Positions 11,350 to 23,047 of a stretch of DNA of 64,000 nt are shown here, one piece after another. The first letter of the stretch is position 1. Every line of letters begins with the position of its first letter. A program made the position numbers and the translations under genes. The notes under the pieces are model-generated. The model was not told where the DNA came from, ran no database searches, and saw only the letters and a list, made by a program, of their open reading frames with translations. The stretch comes from Dipteris shenzhenensis (taxonomy: Eukaryota > Polypodiophyta > Polypodiopsida > Gleicheniales): the NCBI GenBank assembly GCA_047967505.1, contig CM106540.1. One strand, given 5' to 3'.

Positions 11350-12183
11350 TATAAAGATTCTAGTAACCCTTATCCCCTCACCACAGTGACATGTGGCATG
11401 TAAAGTAAGCTAAGGTCACCATAGTCTGCTCATTGGTCAACAAATTAACACTTGGCAGATAGGAGGTTGACTCAGATAAGGTGGTTACATTAACTGTGGT
11501 TAGGTTTTTTGCTTTAGTATCATAGTTGAGTCTGGACACCTTGGGTTTGGTCATCAGTCAAGCAACCCAAACTAAACCATGGTTAAGTTTAGGTTCAGGA
11601 TTGGTTAATTGCCACATCACCAAGTGCCATCTAAGCACATAGCCCTTGCCAAGCACAGCTTGGAATTCAGCATGTGAATCCCTATGCCACATCATCAAGG
11701 GCCATTTCTCGATCAAAACTTCGATAAGGTGTAACTTGCAATCCAGGAGGAATTTGCACACGCTCCAAAAAGGAAAAGTAATCGCCTTTTCAAGCTCTAT
11801 GTTCTTGTCAGATCAGAATAATTGTATGCACTTAGACACTGCCAATATTGCAAGAAATCAACAAGTGGAAAAGCGATGCATGAATGCAAAAAGCATGCCA
11901 AAAGCACAAGTGCATGAGATGACCATAGCACAGAACATGGCATCCACACATAAACCATTAAGGCACATGGAAGAGCAAAGCATCATGCATCAAGCTACAT
12001 CAAACGACAAAGACAACACCATCGACAACATGTATTGAGAAGTAACAACCTTGCCACCTTCAGCCCATATGTTTCTAAATCAAACCTGAGAGTCGTCATG
12101 TATGCACCCAGGGGAAGATTTGATCTTGTAACTCACATCTGACCACCTTGTAGTAACCAAAGGATCATGGCACCAAGGGGAGG
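11350..12183. other. No gene seen
   Basis: This is AT-moderate sequence with short open frames only. The last 120 bases before 12184 resemble the untranslated 3' region that precedes a polypurine tract in retroelements. Nothing else is supported. Confidence 0.5.
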
Positions 12184-12390
12184 TGTTGAGAGTTGTGGTG
12201 CCATGAGCACATAATTAGAGGCTAAGTTATGGTATAGGAAAGAAACAAAGTAGCCACCCTAGGATGTGGACTACATGATGTGGAGATGTGGATTGAGGAT
12301 ATCCACAAGGAGAGATGTGGATGAGAGGATCCCACATGGTTGACTATTCAAAGGGCACTCTCTATATAAGAGGCCTATCATGTATGGTTG

Positions 12391-12425
<35 letters not shown>

Positions 12426-12575
12426 TGGAATAGATTGAGTATTGTTTATCGTATGTCTCTCATGGAATTTCTTCTATGGTTTGATCCCCCTTGATCTTTT
12501 GCTAATTCCACGTTGCACTAGGAGAGCACGATCCGCACTTTCTCAATGGTTGTAAGAAGATGATTGGCAAAGAAG
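12184..12575 (+). repeat. Possible LTR, solo or truncated
   Basis: ACCAAGGGGAGG, a polypurine-tract-like run, is followed by TGTTGAGAGTTGTGGTGCC at 12184. A TATA box (TATATAAG, 12363-12370) lies about 180 bases inside, with a (CA)n tract after it. This is the order of an LTR promoter. No partner LTR, primer site or coding region is attached, and the right end is not defined. Confidence 0.35.
12391..12424. repeat. (CA)n microsatellite
   Basis: About 16 CA units, lying 20 bases downstream of the TATA-like motif of the possible LTR. Confidence 0.95.
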
Positions 12576-12653
12576 ATGTGAGTCCTTGAATGTTTTGTCA
12601 AAGAGCATCAAGAAGGAGGTGACATTCTTAATGTAATGGACCTTAAGAAGATT

Positions 12654-12818
12654 ATTGCCTTGGAAAATAGGTTAAGGAAAAGAGGAATGATGGTGGGAGA
12701 TTTGGTATAGCTCAAGGTCTTGAGTTTATAACAAAGAGAGATGACTTCAACAAAATTGATGATTGCCTTGGCAAATAGGCTGAGGAAAAGAGAAATAATG
12801 GTGGGAGATTTGGTATAG
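12654..12818. repeat. 57-bp direct repeat, 108-bp period
   Basis: Segments 12654-12710 and 12762-12818 are about 90% alike; both begin ATTGCCTTGG and end GATTTGGTATAG. They suggest a small tandem duplication followed by divergence. From 12820 to 14560 I see no supported gene, only short open frames and an A-rich stretch near 14.16-14.52 kb. Confidence 0.8.
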
Positions 12819-14560
12819 CAAAATAAGACAACAAAAATAGCTCAGCTCCACTACAAAGTAGGTGGCTTAAGCGACCTAGCAAAAATACAAGGATGAGGGC
12901 TTATTTATCAGGTGCAACAATGCACACAAATTCCTACATTGTCCTTTTCCAAAGTTTAAAGGAAAAAAAACAAAGCAAGACAAGAGGTTGGAAAAGGAAA
13001 GGAACATTTTAAGAAGTGGTTGAGAAAGAGAAGGAGGGTAGTGGAGGACATACTTTTTTGAAGGCTTTGGGAAATGTTTGAGATTAGCCCACACTATTTC
13101 TCTTTGATCAAAATGCATAACATCATCTCCATAAAGTTAGTCTCATCACTTGGCACTGTACTTAGATGCATATTTTGAGGAGTTTCTAAGCTATTTGTAT
13201 TAACAAATTTCTAAGCAATTTGTCCTGATAGGGAGATAGTTGAGGGTTCAGACACAAAGGTAACTTGACCATCTTAGCTTCTTAGTGGGACCACTGTGGA
13301 TGGCAACATTGTTTTGGGACATCTGTGCCAGTACTAGGCATAGCGTCTTCATTACAATTATCGTGAGAAGATGATTATGCTATAACTTTATAGATTTGAC
13401 ATCATTATTTTAGTTGTACTATCTTCATCTTGTTATATTTCCAACCAGTAGATACCTTCACTCCTTGGTGACATAAGACATGGGTCACCATCAAATGTCC
13501 TTTTGGGAGCATTTTGACAAGTGTCCCATCACAAGATGCTCATGACTCTTAAAATATTGCGAGAAAGTCAAGAGTCTTCCACATGGACCCCATGGGGACC
13601 CTCTCTTTTCCACATGTCAACATCCTCCATATTCTACATAGGAATTCTAAAAGGACTCCTCTTAACATTACACTCCTCCACATGACCTCCATGTGCTTGG
13701 CATGTTCTCTCCATATTATTTTAATGCATTATGGAGTCCATCTAGTCATTTGGGCCACTCAAAGTACATGACTCATCCTTATTTTCCCAATAGCATCCAA
13801 TAATATCTCACTCAAACAATCTATCCCCATACCAAGGTATTTATAATTCATACACATGGTATTTAAAAATATTCACTCCACTCATACTCACATCCCACAC
13901 TATTATTACATGAGTAGTGACGTTGTAATGGAGACTAGTTGCCACCATCATCACCAAAGTTGTCCCTCACTGCCAGCTTCTTCATCATGCTGCTTGGTCC
14001 TCATGTCTTATGTTGCGTCAGCTTGTGGGATCCACAAGCTTATTCCACAAGTATTGTTCTTGCGAAGCCTCTTAGATATGTACAAAATCAAGATTGGAAA
14101 ATATTAGTTTTTGGTGTCTAACCACAAAAGCTGCATACAAGAATCTTCCAAAGTTTTCTTAAATTTGGATGGACTTTGAGTGAAAAAAAAATACATAAAG
14201 ATCATTATTTACATAATGGGAAACTTTGGAACCATAACCACATTTGCACTACTAAGAATTTCTAACAAGTGTTGAAAAAAAAAGACAACCAACACTGCAA
14301 TATCACCACAACTACAACACAGAAACATGACACATTCCCACAAACAAAACAAGGAATAACTCAAACCAAACAAAAATAAGACCATTGAACTACCAAAGAC
14401 AAAAACCAAGTCACACAACGTGCATGAAATCCATCAAGCAAAGACTATGAAAACCAAACACCAAAAGCACAAACACCAGTCATTAAACCACAAGCAAAAC
14501 ACAAAAACAAAGACTTTATATGTACGTACTCACGGACATGCACCACACACACTTTTTTCT

Positions 14561-14954
14561 TGGTGAAATCCATGTATGTTTATATTATAAGAAGCAGTCC
14601 CCAAAGAGGAGACATGCACTTACAATATCATAATATTTCATTGTAAGACAAGTAAATGTAAAGAATAAGGGAGAGAGATAGGAGACTCAAGTTCAGCTTT
14701 CTTCACAACACACAAAAGAGAGAGGACACAAGGATGGAGGGTGAAGCCTTTCTTCACTTTTGCACACAACAACAATACAATAGAAGAGGGAAATACCCTA
14801 TATGTCAAACCCTAGAATACGTGGTTCATATGTGAACCCTAACCAAAAACATACGTGGTAGTCTAACTACACCATGAGTACAACTAACATAGGCGGTGAC
14901 ATAAATGATAGTCATCCAGGAGATATATCGGGGGTAGAGCTTGATATCTCAACA
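14561..14954 (-). repeat. 3' LTR of copia element 2
   Basis: On the minus strand it starts TGTTGAGATATC at 14954, right after the polypurine tract (complement of 14955-14969). It ends most plausibly at GATTTCACCA (14561), giving TG...CA and 394 bp. The end is inferred from the terminal dinucleotide only. Confidence 0.65.
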
Positions 14955-17900
14955 CTCCCCCTCAAGCTCAAATCCATCTCACGTACACCAAGCAAGCTCC
15001 TAAATCTGCGAAGCTTCTCGGTACCCAATGCCTTCGTAAAAATATCAGCCACCTGCTCCTCAGTGCTGACATAGACAAGATCAATCTCACCAGCTAGAAC
15101 CTTCTCTCTCACAAAGTGATAATGCACCTCAATGTGCTTCGTTCTAGCATGATAAAGTGGGTTATTAGCAAGCATGATGCGGCTAATGTTGTCACAATGA
15201 ATGACAACTGCTGCATGAATTGACTGTCCCATATCTGCAAGTAGCTTCCGTAACCAAGCTACCTCACATGCAGCCATTGCTGCACCTCTGTACTCAGCCT
15301 CTGTGCTCGACAGGGCAACTGTTGGCTGCTTCTTGCTGGTCCAACTGATGGCACCACTCCCAAGGGAAAACATAAAACCACTAGTAGATCTCCTGTCTGA
15401 GACACTACCAGCCCAGTCAGCATCTGTGTATCCATGTACCTGTAATGCACACCCAGCTTCATAAAACAGTCCATAATGCAATGTGGACTTCACATACCGC
15501 AGTATGCGCCTAGCCGCATCCAAATGTGGCTTCCTCGGTGCCTGCATAAACTGACTCACCAGCCCCACAGCATAGCTCAAATCTGGTCTGGTTATAGTCA
15601 TGTAAATCAAGCTACCTACTATGCGCCTATACATAGTAATATCTTCAAGAAGCTCACCTGTCTCTGCATTGAGCTTCACATTCTGCTCCAATGGAACAGA
15701 GATAGGCTTACAGCCTGTCATCCCATATTTGGACAGCATGTCCAAACCGTATTGCCTTTGCAACAGCCATATCCCACTCGGGGATCTAATAACCTCAATG
15801 CCCAAGAAGTAACGCAGCTCTCCCAAATCCTTCATCTCAAATTTCTGCTTCAACAGCAGCTTCACTTCATTAATGTCTGCATCACTATCACCTGTAATAA
15901 TCAAGTCATCAACATAGATGACTACAAGCACAATCCCTCTGTTTGTCCTTTTCACATAAAGTGAAAAATCTGAATTGGAAATCTGAAATCCAATAGTGAC
16001 AAGATATTGCCCTATCTTGTCTGACCATGCCCTCGGCGCCTGTTTTAAGCCATACAAGGCTTTGCGCAACCTGCATACAAAATCGGGGTGTGAATTATCC
16101 TCATAACCTTCTGGCTGCATCATATAAACCTCTTCCTGCAAATCACCATGCAAGAAGGCATTTTTCACATCCATCTGATGCAAAGACCATCCCTTTGCAG
16201 CAGCCATAGCAATTACTGCTCTCACGGTTGCCATCCTTGCAACTGGGTTGAAAGTTTCCTCATAGTCAATTCCATATGTCTGCGCAAAACCTTTGGCAAC
16301 CAATCTTGCCTTGTACCTGCTAACAGACCCATCAGCATTGTGCTTTACTTTGTAAACCCACTTGCAGCCAATAGCCTTCTTATCATGAGGCAAAGGCATC
16401 AAATCCCAAGTGTGGTTTGCATCCAAGGCAGCCATCTCTTCATCCATAGCTTCTTCCCAATTTTTATGCCCTGCTGCATCCTCAAAACATGTGGGCTCTG
16501 GCTCCTCTAGAACCTTGACCATATAAGCATAGTGATGTGCTGTATACCCATCATATCTCAGCCTGTCAACTGGATACTTAATACGAGTGGACCTCCGTAC
16601 AACTGGATCAGTTGCAGGAGTCTTTAAATCATGCCTGCTTTTCCTTGCACCAGGTGTAACAACAGAAGGAATCCCAAGTTCCTCATCAAGGCTCATTTCA
16701 GAGCCGCTTGACTCTCCATCAACATGAGAGCTACCAGCAGACACATCAAACACTGGAGCATGGTCTACTTTTTCTTTTCCCTTATGTGATACCTGCACAA
16801 CACTATCAGGGCTGCCATGTGACGATTCACTAGATCTCAGTCTCCCTGTCCATGCATTAGATCCACTAGTAGAGGACTCTCTGGGTCCGCTCAAGGCTTG
16901 AGATTGCTGCTCTGCATTTATTGCAGCATTCCCATTTCCTGCATCTGCATCTCCTACCATAACAGTTGGTGCATACCAGCTGCTCATTTCATCAAAAACA
17001 ACATCTCTGCTCACTTGCATTTTGCGGGTGGAAGGGTTATAACAGCGATACCCTTTCTGGTGCAGAGCATATCCAATAAAGATGCATTTTTCTGCCTTTG
17101 GATCCAGCTTTGTTCTCTTCTCATCAGGAACATGAACATAAGCTATGCAACCAAATACCTTCAAGTGAGAAATATCTGGTTTTTGGCCTGTATACATTTC
17201 TTCAGGAGTCATGCCATGGACAGCTGCAGTGGGGGTTCTATTCATAATATAAACAGCAGTTGCTACTGCTTCAGCCCAAAAATAATCAGGCATGTTTTTC
17301 TCATTTAGGATCGCCCGTCCTACTTCTGCAATATGCCTGTTCTTCCTTTCTGCAACCCCATTCTGCTGAGGGGTAGACCTGCATGAGTACTTACTTTGAA
17401 TTCCCTGTTCTTTCAGATATTCACAAAATTCTTCTGAAAAGTACTCTCCCCCTCCATCAGATCTTAGCACTTAACTATGCACACCTTTCTCTTTTTCAAC
17501 CATGGCCTTAAAAGCCTTGAAATGGCTGAACACTTCACTTTTGTGCTTCATAAAATAAATCCACACCTTCCTAGTGTAGTCATCAATAAACGTCACATAA
17601 TAATGGCATCCACCAATAGAAGCAGCTTTGGTTGTCCAAACATCTGAATGGATCACTTCCAAAGGTCTTCTGCTCACCTTAGCATTTTTGGGAAATGCAT
17701 GTCTGGCCTGCTTACCCATTTGGCATGCTTCACATACCTTTTGCATTCCCTCAACTCTGAATTTAGGCAAACCTGCAACAATGTTTTTCGTTTGCATAGA
17801 TTTCAGCCTTTGTATATTCACGTGCCCAATGCGCTTGTGCCATATCTCAATATCTGCAATGACACCTCTCCCATGTGCAAACATAGCAGCTTTCACCTCA

Positions 17901-18772
17901 AGCATATCAACATCCAAGGTGAACATTCTGCCATTTTTGTTGCCTTTTGCAACCAAGCGGCACTTATTTTTCAAGTCCTCAACAAAGCATCCATCAGGAT
18001 TAAATCTAACCTGCAGACCTTGCTCAACCATTTGGCCAACTGAAACCAGGTTCTTAGTGATTTTTGGAACATGAAGTACATCTGCCAAGTACTTCGTTTT
18101 GCCATCCTGCATAGCCAATGGCACTTTACCAACCTGCGTAATTGGGTGCGCAGTATCATCACCTGTTTCAACATAACCTGGCTTATCCAAATTTCTAACA
18201 TCATGAAACCACTCACCATGACTGGTCATGTGGTTAGAGGCACCTGAATCAACATACCAAACATCATTGCAAGCTGCAGCATCTCCTGACATGGAGTTAA
18301 CCATATGCTGCATCACAAAAAGGTGCTCATTTCTGTCGTCACCATGCCCACTTGATGATGCATAGTTGCTTTGCTGCAACTTCCCACTTTTGATGTCATT
18401 CTGCTTTTTATAGCATGTATTCTCCTTGTGTCCAGGCTTTCCACAATAATAGCATTCTGTGCTGCTATTTACTTGCTGGTTCCTTTGCCATGAACCACGG
18501 CCTCTTTGGCTCCCCCTACCTCTAGAACTACCACGTCCTCCTCCATAGGACTAGTTTTCCTGTTGTTGCTGTTGGTTCTGATTTCCTGCACGGCCACCAA
18601 AACGGCCTCTTCCTCTACCCCTGCCTCTACCTGTATTCGAGTAGAAAGCAGTCTCTTGAGAAGTTGAGGTGGCTGAACCACCATTCCTTTGCTCTTCACT
18701 CAGCAAGAGAGCAATAAGTTCCTGAAAATCAGGAAATATTTCACGGACTCCAATGGATGTCCGAAACTGTGC
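14912..18772 (-). pseudogene. Copia gag-pol with two in-frame stops
   Basis: A single minus-strand frame covers the whole interval. It starts inside gag (AQFRTSIGVREIFPDFQEL) and runs through a Gly/Arg-rich basic region. An amber codon at 18553-18551 matches the stop at the same place in element 1. An intact zinc knuckle (CYYCGKPGHKENTC, about 18440), protease WYVDSGASNHMT (about 18260) and integrase follow. A TAA near 17473 sits just before the second catalytic Asp (RSDGGGEY). The rest of integrase, reverse transcriptase (YVDD at 15916-15905) and RNase H (DADWAGS, SSTEAEYRGA) then read through 852 residues without a break to 14912. Its protein would make and integrate element DNA; here the two stops and the missing 5' end block that. 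Confidence 0.9.
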
Positions 18773-18775
18773 CAA

Positions 18776-21357
18776 TAAAAGAAGGGGAAAGAAAGAGTTT
18801 GAAATGCTTGATTTGGTGTTCAGACGTATGTGGTCCCATGCCTACACGGTCATTAGGCGGGGCTGAATACTATGTGACATTCATTGATGATGCAACTAGG
18901 AAAGTGTGGGCTTATGCTATAGCTCGGAAGAGTGATGTGTTCCACGTATTTCAGAAATGGCTGGCCTTGGTTGAGAATCAGTCAGGTAGAACGCTTAAAT
19001 GCCTACGGACTGACAATGGTGGAGAGTATCTCTCTCATGACTTTCAGCATTTCTGTGATACACGTGGGATTAAGAGGGAGCTTACATCCCCTCATACTCC
19101 AGAGCAAAATCCAGTTGCAGAAAAGATGAACCGTACCATTCAAGAAAGGTTGCAATGCATGCTTTCCAATGCAAGTCTTTCTGGTGGTTTTTGGGCTGAG
19201 GCAATGAAGACTGTAGTGCATGTGATCAATAGATCACCTAGTAAGAGTTTGGATGGTGGTATTCCTGAAGAGGCATGGAGTGGCAAGAAGCCCTCTTACT
19301 CTCATTTGCGTTTATTTGGGTGTGAGGCATATGCACATGTGCCAAAAGAGCTTCGAAAGAAGCTAGATCCTAAGTCTAGGAAATGCATCTTTCTGGGTTA
19401 TGGTGAAAGTGGAGAGATGGGCTATCGTCTCTGGGATCCAGAAGCAAAGAAGATCATACGCAGCCATGATGTGGTCTTCAATGAGAAGAAGATGCATAAG
19501 GCACCCATGAAGGATGTGGAAATGAGGAGAATCACTTTCCAGGATGTGAATCCACCTGCCTATGTTGATAGGCAGCAAGCTGTCCATGCACCAAATGTGC
19601 AAGAAATGGTACAACCAAGTACTCCCACAGGTATACAATCAAGGGTAGATGATGGATCATCTATTGGTGGAAATGATGAGCCAAATGTGGCTGATATGCA
19701 AGTGGGACAGCAAGTTGAAATGCCCTTGAGAAGATCATCTAGAGTGTCTAGACCGCCTGATAGGTTTGTTCTAGGGGTAGACTATGTGATGCTTACTGAT
19801 TGCGGGGAGCCTTCTTGCTACAAAGAGGCTATGATGCGTGAGGATCAACGCAAGTGGGAGTATGCTATGCAATCAGAGATGAGTTCACTTATGAAGAATA
19901 AGACTTGGGACTTGGTTTCTTTGCCACATGGAAAGAAAGCATTGCCATGTAAATGGGTCTACAAAATGAAGGTCACAGGTGATGATGTGCCTAGGTACAA
20001 GGCCCGATTGGTTGCTAAAGGGTTCAAGCAAGAGAAGGGTGTGGACTTTGATGAGATATTCTCTCCGGTTGTGGAGATGACCACACTTAGATGCATGCTT
20101 GGACTAGTGGCAGTAGAGGATATGGAGCTTATGCAAATGGATGTCAAGACAGCTTTCTTGCATGGGGATTTGCATGAGGAAATTTACATGGTGCAGCCGG
20201 AAGGCTTTGAAGAAAAGGGCAAAGAGCATTTAGTTTGCAAGCTGAAGAAGAGTCTCTATGGTCTTAAGCAAGCGCCTAGAGAATGGTATCAGAAGTTTGA
20301 TGCTTTCATTCGGTCCCAGGGTTTCAGAAGGAGTGAAATTGATCACTGCCTCTACACTAAAAGGGCTAAGGATAATAGCCTAATAATCCTGGCACTATAT
20401 GTGGATGATATGCTATTGGCTAGCAAGAATACTTATGAGCTAGATGCATTAAAGGCCAAGTTGCATGAGGCCTTTGATATGAAGGATTTGGGACTTGCAG
20501 GTCATATTCTTGGTATGCGCATCACGCGTGATCGGAGTAGGAAACTCCTTTGGCTTTCACAAAAAGAGTATGTTACAAAAGTATTGCAACGTTTCAATAT
20601 GGAGGGGGGGAAGGCAGTGAGTACTCCATTTCCTCCATATGTGAAACTGAGTCATACAGATAGTCCCAAATCAGATGAGGAGAGGGCCATGATGGCCAAG
20701 GTTCCTTATGCATCAGCAGTTGGGAGTCTTATGTATGCTATGATAGCTACTAGACCAGACATTGCATTTGCAGTGGGAGTTGTTAGCCGGTATATGGCTA
20801 ATCCAAGAAAGAGGCATTGGGAGGCAGTTAAGTGCATCATGAGGTACATGAAGGGTACCAAGGAGATGTGCATTTGCTTTGGTAAAGGAGACATGCGTGT
20901 ACTTGGGTACACAGATTCAGACTATGCAGGGCATGTGGATAGTAGGAGATCCACTTCTGGTTATGTGTTCACCTTTGCAGGTGGTGCAGTGTTGTGGATG
21001 TCTCGTGCACAGAAGTGCATTGCTTTGTCTACCACAGAGGCTGAGTATGTTGCAGCCACAGAGGGTTGCAAGGAGGCTATATGGCTTGATCAGCTAGTGG
21101 GAGATTTGGGGATTCATACAGGTGTACCGACATTGCATAGTGATTCCATGAGTGCTATTCAGCTAGCACGGAATCCGGTCTTTCATGCAAAGACCAAACA
21201 CATTGAGGTTAGGTATCATTTTATCAGGGAGGTACTTGAGGACAAGCGCATAGAGCTTGTCAAGGTTCATACAGATGATAACCCTGCAGATATGCTGACG
21301 AAGAGTCTACCTAGTCAGCGGTTTGAGTATTGTCGTGTATTGATGGGCATTGGATAG
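18776..21357 (+). pseudogene. TNT1-like pol: integrase, reverse transcriptase, RNase H
   Basis: From about 18823 to the stop at 21355-21357 the frame is fully open. Integrase has the Asp of SDVCGP, the Asp of RTDNGGEY (about 19013) and the Glu of QNPVAEKMN (about 19120); the usual Gly before VAE is Pro. Reverse transcriptase shows [27 protein letters not shown] and YVDD (20398-20409). RNase H shows YTDSDYAGH and LSTTEAEYVA, and the protein ends FEYCRVLMGIG. An ATG at 18757 extends the open frame to 866 codons. However, the first 22 or so codons are out of frame: compared with element 4, two bases are missing near 18823 (GGTGTTCAG against GGTGCATTCAG), and 18757-18774 belongs to element 2. The domains look catalytically complete, but there is no gag, protease or genuine start. 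Confidence 0.9.
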
Positions 21358-21410
21358 TATGCTCACTGGTTGTTCTCCCTTAAAGGCACATTGTCCTTTA
21401 AGTGGGAGGT

Positions 21411-21580
21411 TGTGGCGGTTAAAGGTCACTGTGCCTTAACCCCGGTTATGTACAATACTCAAACACATATATAAATGAATGAAAAAGAAGATTAGGGTGG
21501 TTCTGCACCCACCAAACTTGTGTGGCTCTCCGTCTCTCTCTCTCCTTCTTCCGTTCTTGCTTCCGTTGAGAGCACTCTCA
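21411..21580 (+). repeat. 3' LTR of element 3, 170 bp
   Basis: It runs from TGTGGCGGTTAAAGG after a purine run (AAGTGGGAGGT) to GAGAGCACTCTCA. It matches the 5' LTR of element 4 (60514-60682) with only a handful of differences. A TATA box lies at 21468-21474 (TATATAA), followed by a CT-rich run. It is short for a coding copia element. Confidence 0.9.
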
Positions 21581-22111
21581 CTTTTGGCATGGTGGTGGAT
21601 CATGTGTGTAGATGGATAGGTGAATTTCATCATCATTAGATGAAGAGCTAGTCCATGGGAGCTCATGATAGAATTGCTTGTTCATGCACATGATGTAGAT
21701 TAGAGACTTGACGTGACCTTCGTAGTCTCATGTAGCATGTATAAATCCTTGATCTTCATAATTCATCAAGTAGTGAAACTTCCAGAGTCCAAAGACCAAA
21801 GAGAGGCCTTGTCTCTCCATTTCTTCATACCAATACTCTCGCAACACTACATAGGCCACCTTCACACAAATATGACATCTAAACCCTCTTGTAGAATGAA
21901 CATTTGTTTAGCGAAAGTAGGTTAGCAATCAAAGAAATATTCACAATGTAGTCTCAAGTAATTAATAGATCTCAAACTTATATTTTCACCTTGTATGCCT
22001 TTATAACATATTCCATAATTATTGGAGTAACGCAATTGGCACATGTTTCTCAAACAATGTCTTTTTGAAAGATATTGATTTGCACCCAACCTTCTCTTAA
22101 AGAATAAATCA

Positions 22112-22135
22112 TAGGAACCCTAGACCCTAAACCCT
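22112..22135. repeat. Short telomere-like (CCCTAAA)n tract
   Basis: ACCCTAGACCCTAAACCCTAAA contains two perfect Arabidopsis-type CCCTAAA units and one variant. More AACCCTAGAAACCCT words follow at 22180-22200. Too short to be a telomere; plausible as an interstitial remnant or chance. Confidence 0.5.
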
Positions 22136-22227
22136 AAATCTTAAAACCCCTCATTTTTTGTCCTAAAAGCAGCGTATCTTAGAAAACCCTAGAAACCCTG
22201 CCATAATTTAAAATTTTTTGGTACATT

Positions 22228-22728
22228 AGGAAAAAAGGGAGCTCATTTTGGGGCCTTGAGAAAAATTCACGATTTCTTTCCTCTAAAATAATAAAATATG
22301 ACATAACCCCATTGATATACAGTGCATTATTTGGTATTTTTGACATCATCGACGTGTCCAGAGCGGGCCAAAACACCCAAAAAGGCTTTTGAAATGCTGA
22401 AAATAGGCCCCCAGAGGCTCGAAGAAGGCCAAAAAGGCCCGGAAAGCAACCTGTACAAATGAAAGAGATTTGGCAGGTTGGACCGAAAAGTCTTTACGGA
22501 AGTTTTGGCCCACTCCGAATGCACCGTGATGTCAGAAATACCAAAATTTGCACCATACATCAGATATAATAAATTAGCTCAAGTGTTCTCATTGAATGCA
22601 AACTCGACCACATTTCTTATGTTTCCCTTTTTTAAAAATTTTCAACGTTACGTTGGCCCTCCTTTGATTGGTGGAGGGCTATTTTCTTTCTTGGCTAAAA
22701 GGCCCCAAAATGAGCTCCCTTTTTTCCT
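22228..22728. repeat. Inverted repeat with perfect 29-bp arms
   Basis: The left arm 22228-22256 (AGGAAAAAAGGGAGCTCATT plus TTGGGGCCT) is exactly complementary to the right arm 22700-22728. The two arms enclose 443 bases that encode nothing. The size and architecture fit a miniature inverted-repeat element, but no target-site duplication is evident immediately outside the arms. Confidence 0.7.
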
Positions 22729-22999
22729 CATGTTGAGCAAGAGATGTGTTGTACCCAAGATATTGCTCAAGCAATAGGTTTGCTCTTTTAGTGATAGGTT
22801 GCATGCAATAGAACCTTTTTGAATCAACAATAGGTCGGTGCAGTACAATCCATTGCTAAAAATTAAACTTTTCTCAAACAATAGGGATTTCGTTAACATA
22901 TTTCAAAATCCATTATTCATAAACATCATCTTTATTCCCAAATTAAATGAAAATAACATGATCACATTGGTTACTAGACAAATCCACAAGTGAAAAGGG

Positions 23000-23001
<2 letters not shown>

Positions 23002-23044
<43 letters not shown>
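23002..23044. repeat. (GA)n microsatellite
   Basis: About 21 GA units after an AGGGGAGG purine run. Confidence 0.95.

Positions 23045-23047
<3 letters not shown>

Larger units (their letters stand above)
14561..18772 (-). mobile_element. Ty1/copia retrotransposon, 5'-truncated (element 2)
   Basis: Same family as element 1, on the opposite strand. The 3' LTR, polypurine tract and a nearly open gag-pol are present. The 5' LTR, leader and first part of gag are missing, because the sequence switches at about 18772 to another copia element in the opposite orientation. Confidence 0.9.
18775..21580 (+). mobile_element. TNT1-like copia retrotransposon, 5'-truncated (element 3)
   Basis: This plus-strand element begins abruptly inside the integrase, at the codon context seen at 63.60 kb of element 4, and runs to a complete 3' LTR. 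The integrase wording (SDVCGPM, VTFIDDATRKVWAY, NRSPSKSL) and gag of its sister copy place it near tobacco TNT1 in the Tork group. LTR, primer site, gag and protease are absent on the left because of the head-to-head junction with element 2. Confidence 0.9.

Noticed and set aside
14912-17470. Plus-strand open frames inside element 2 (for example 15476-15964 and 16898-17308)
   Set aside because: They are antisense shadows of the copia pol; the minus-strand domains explain the sequence.
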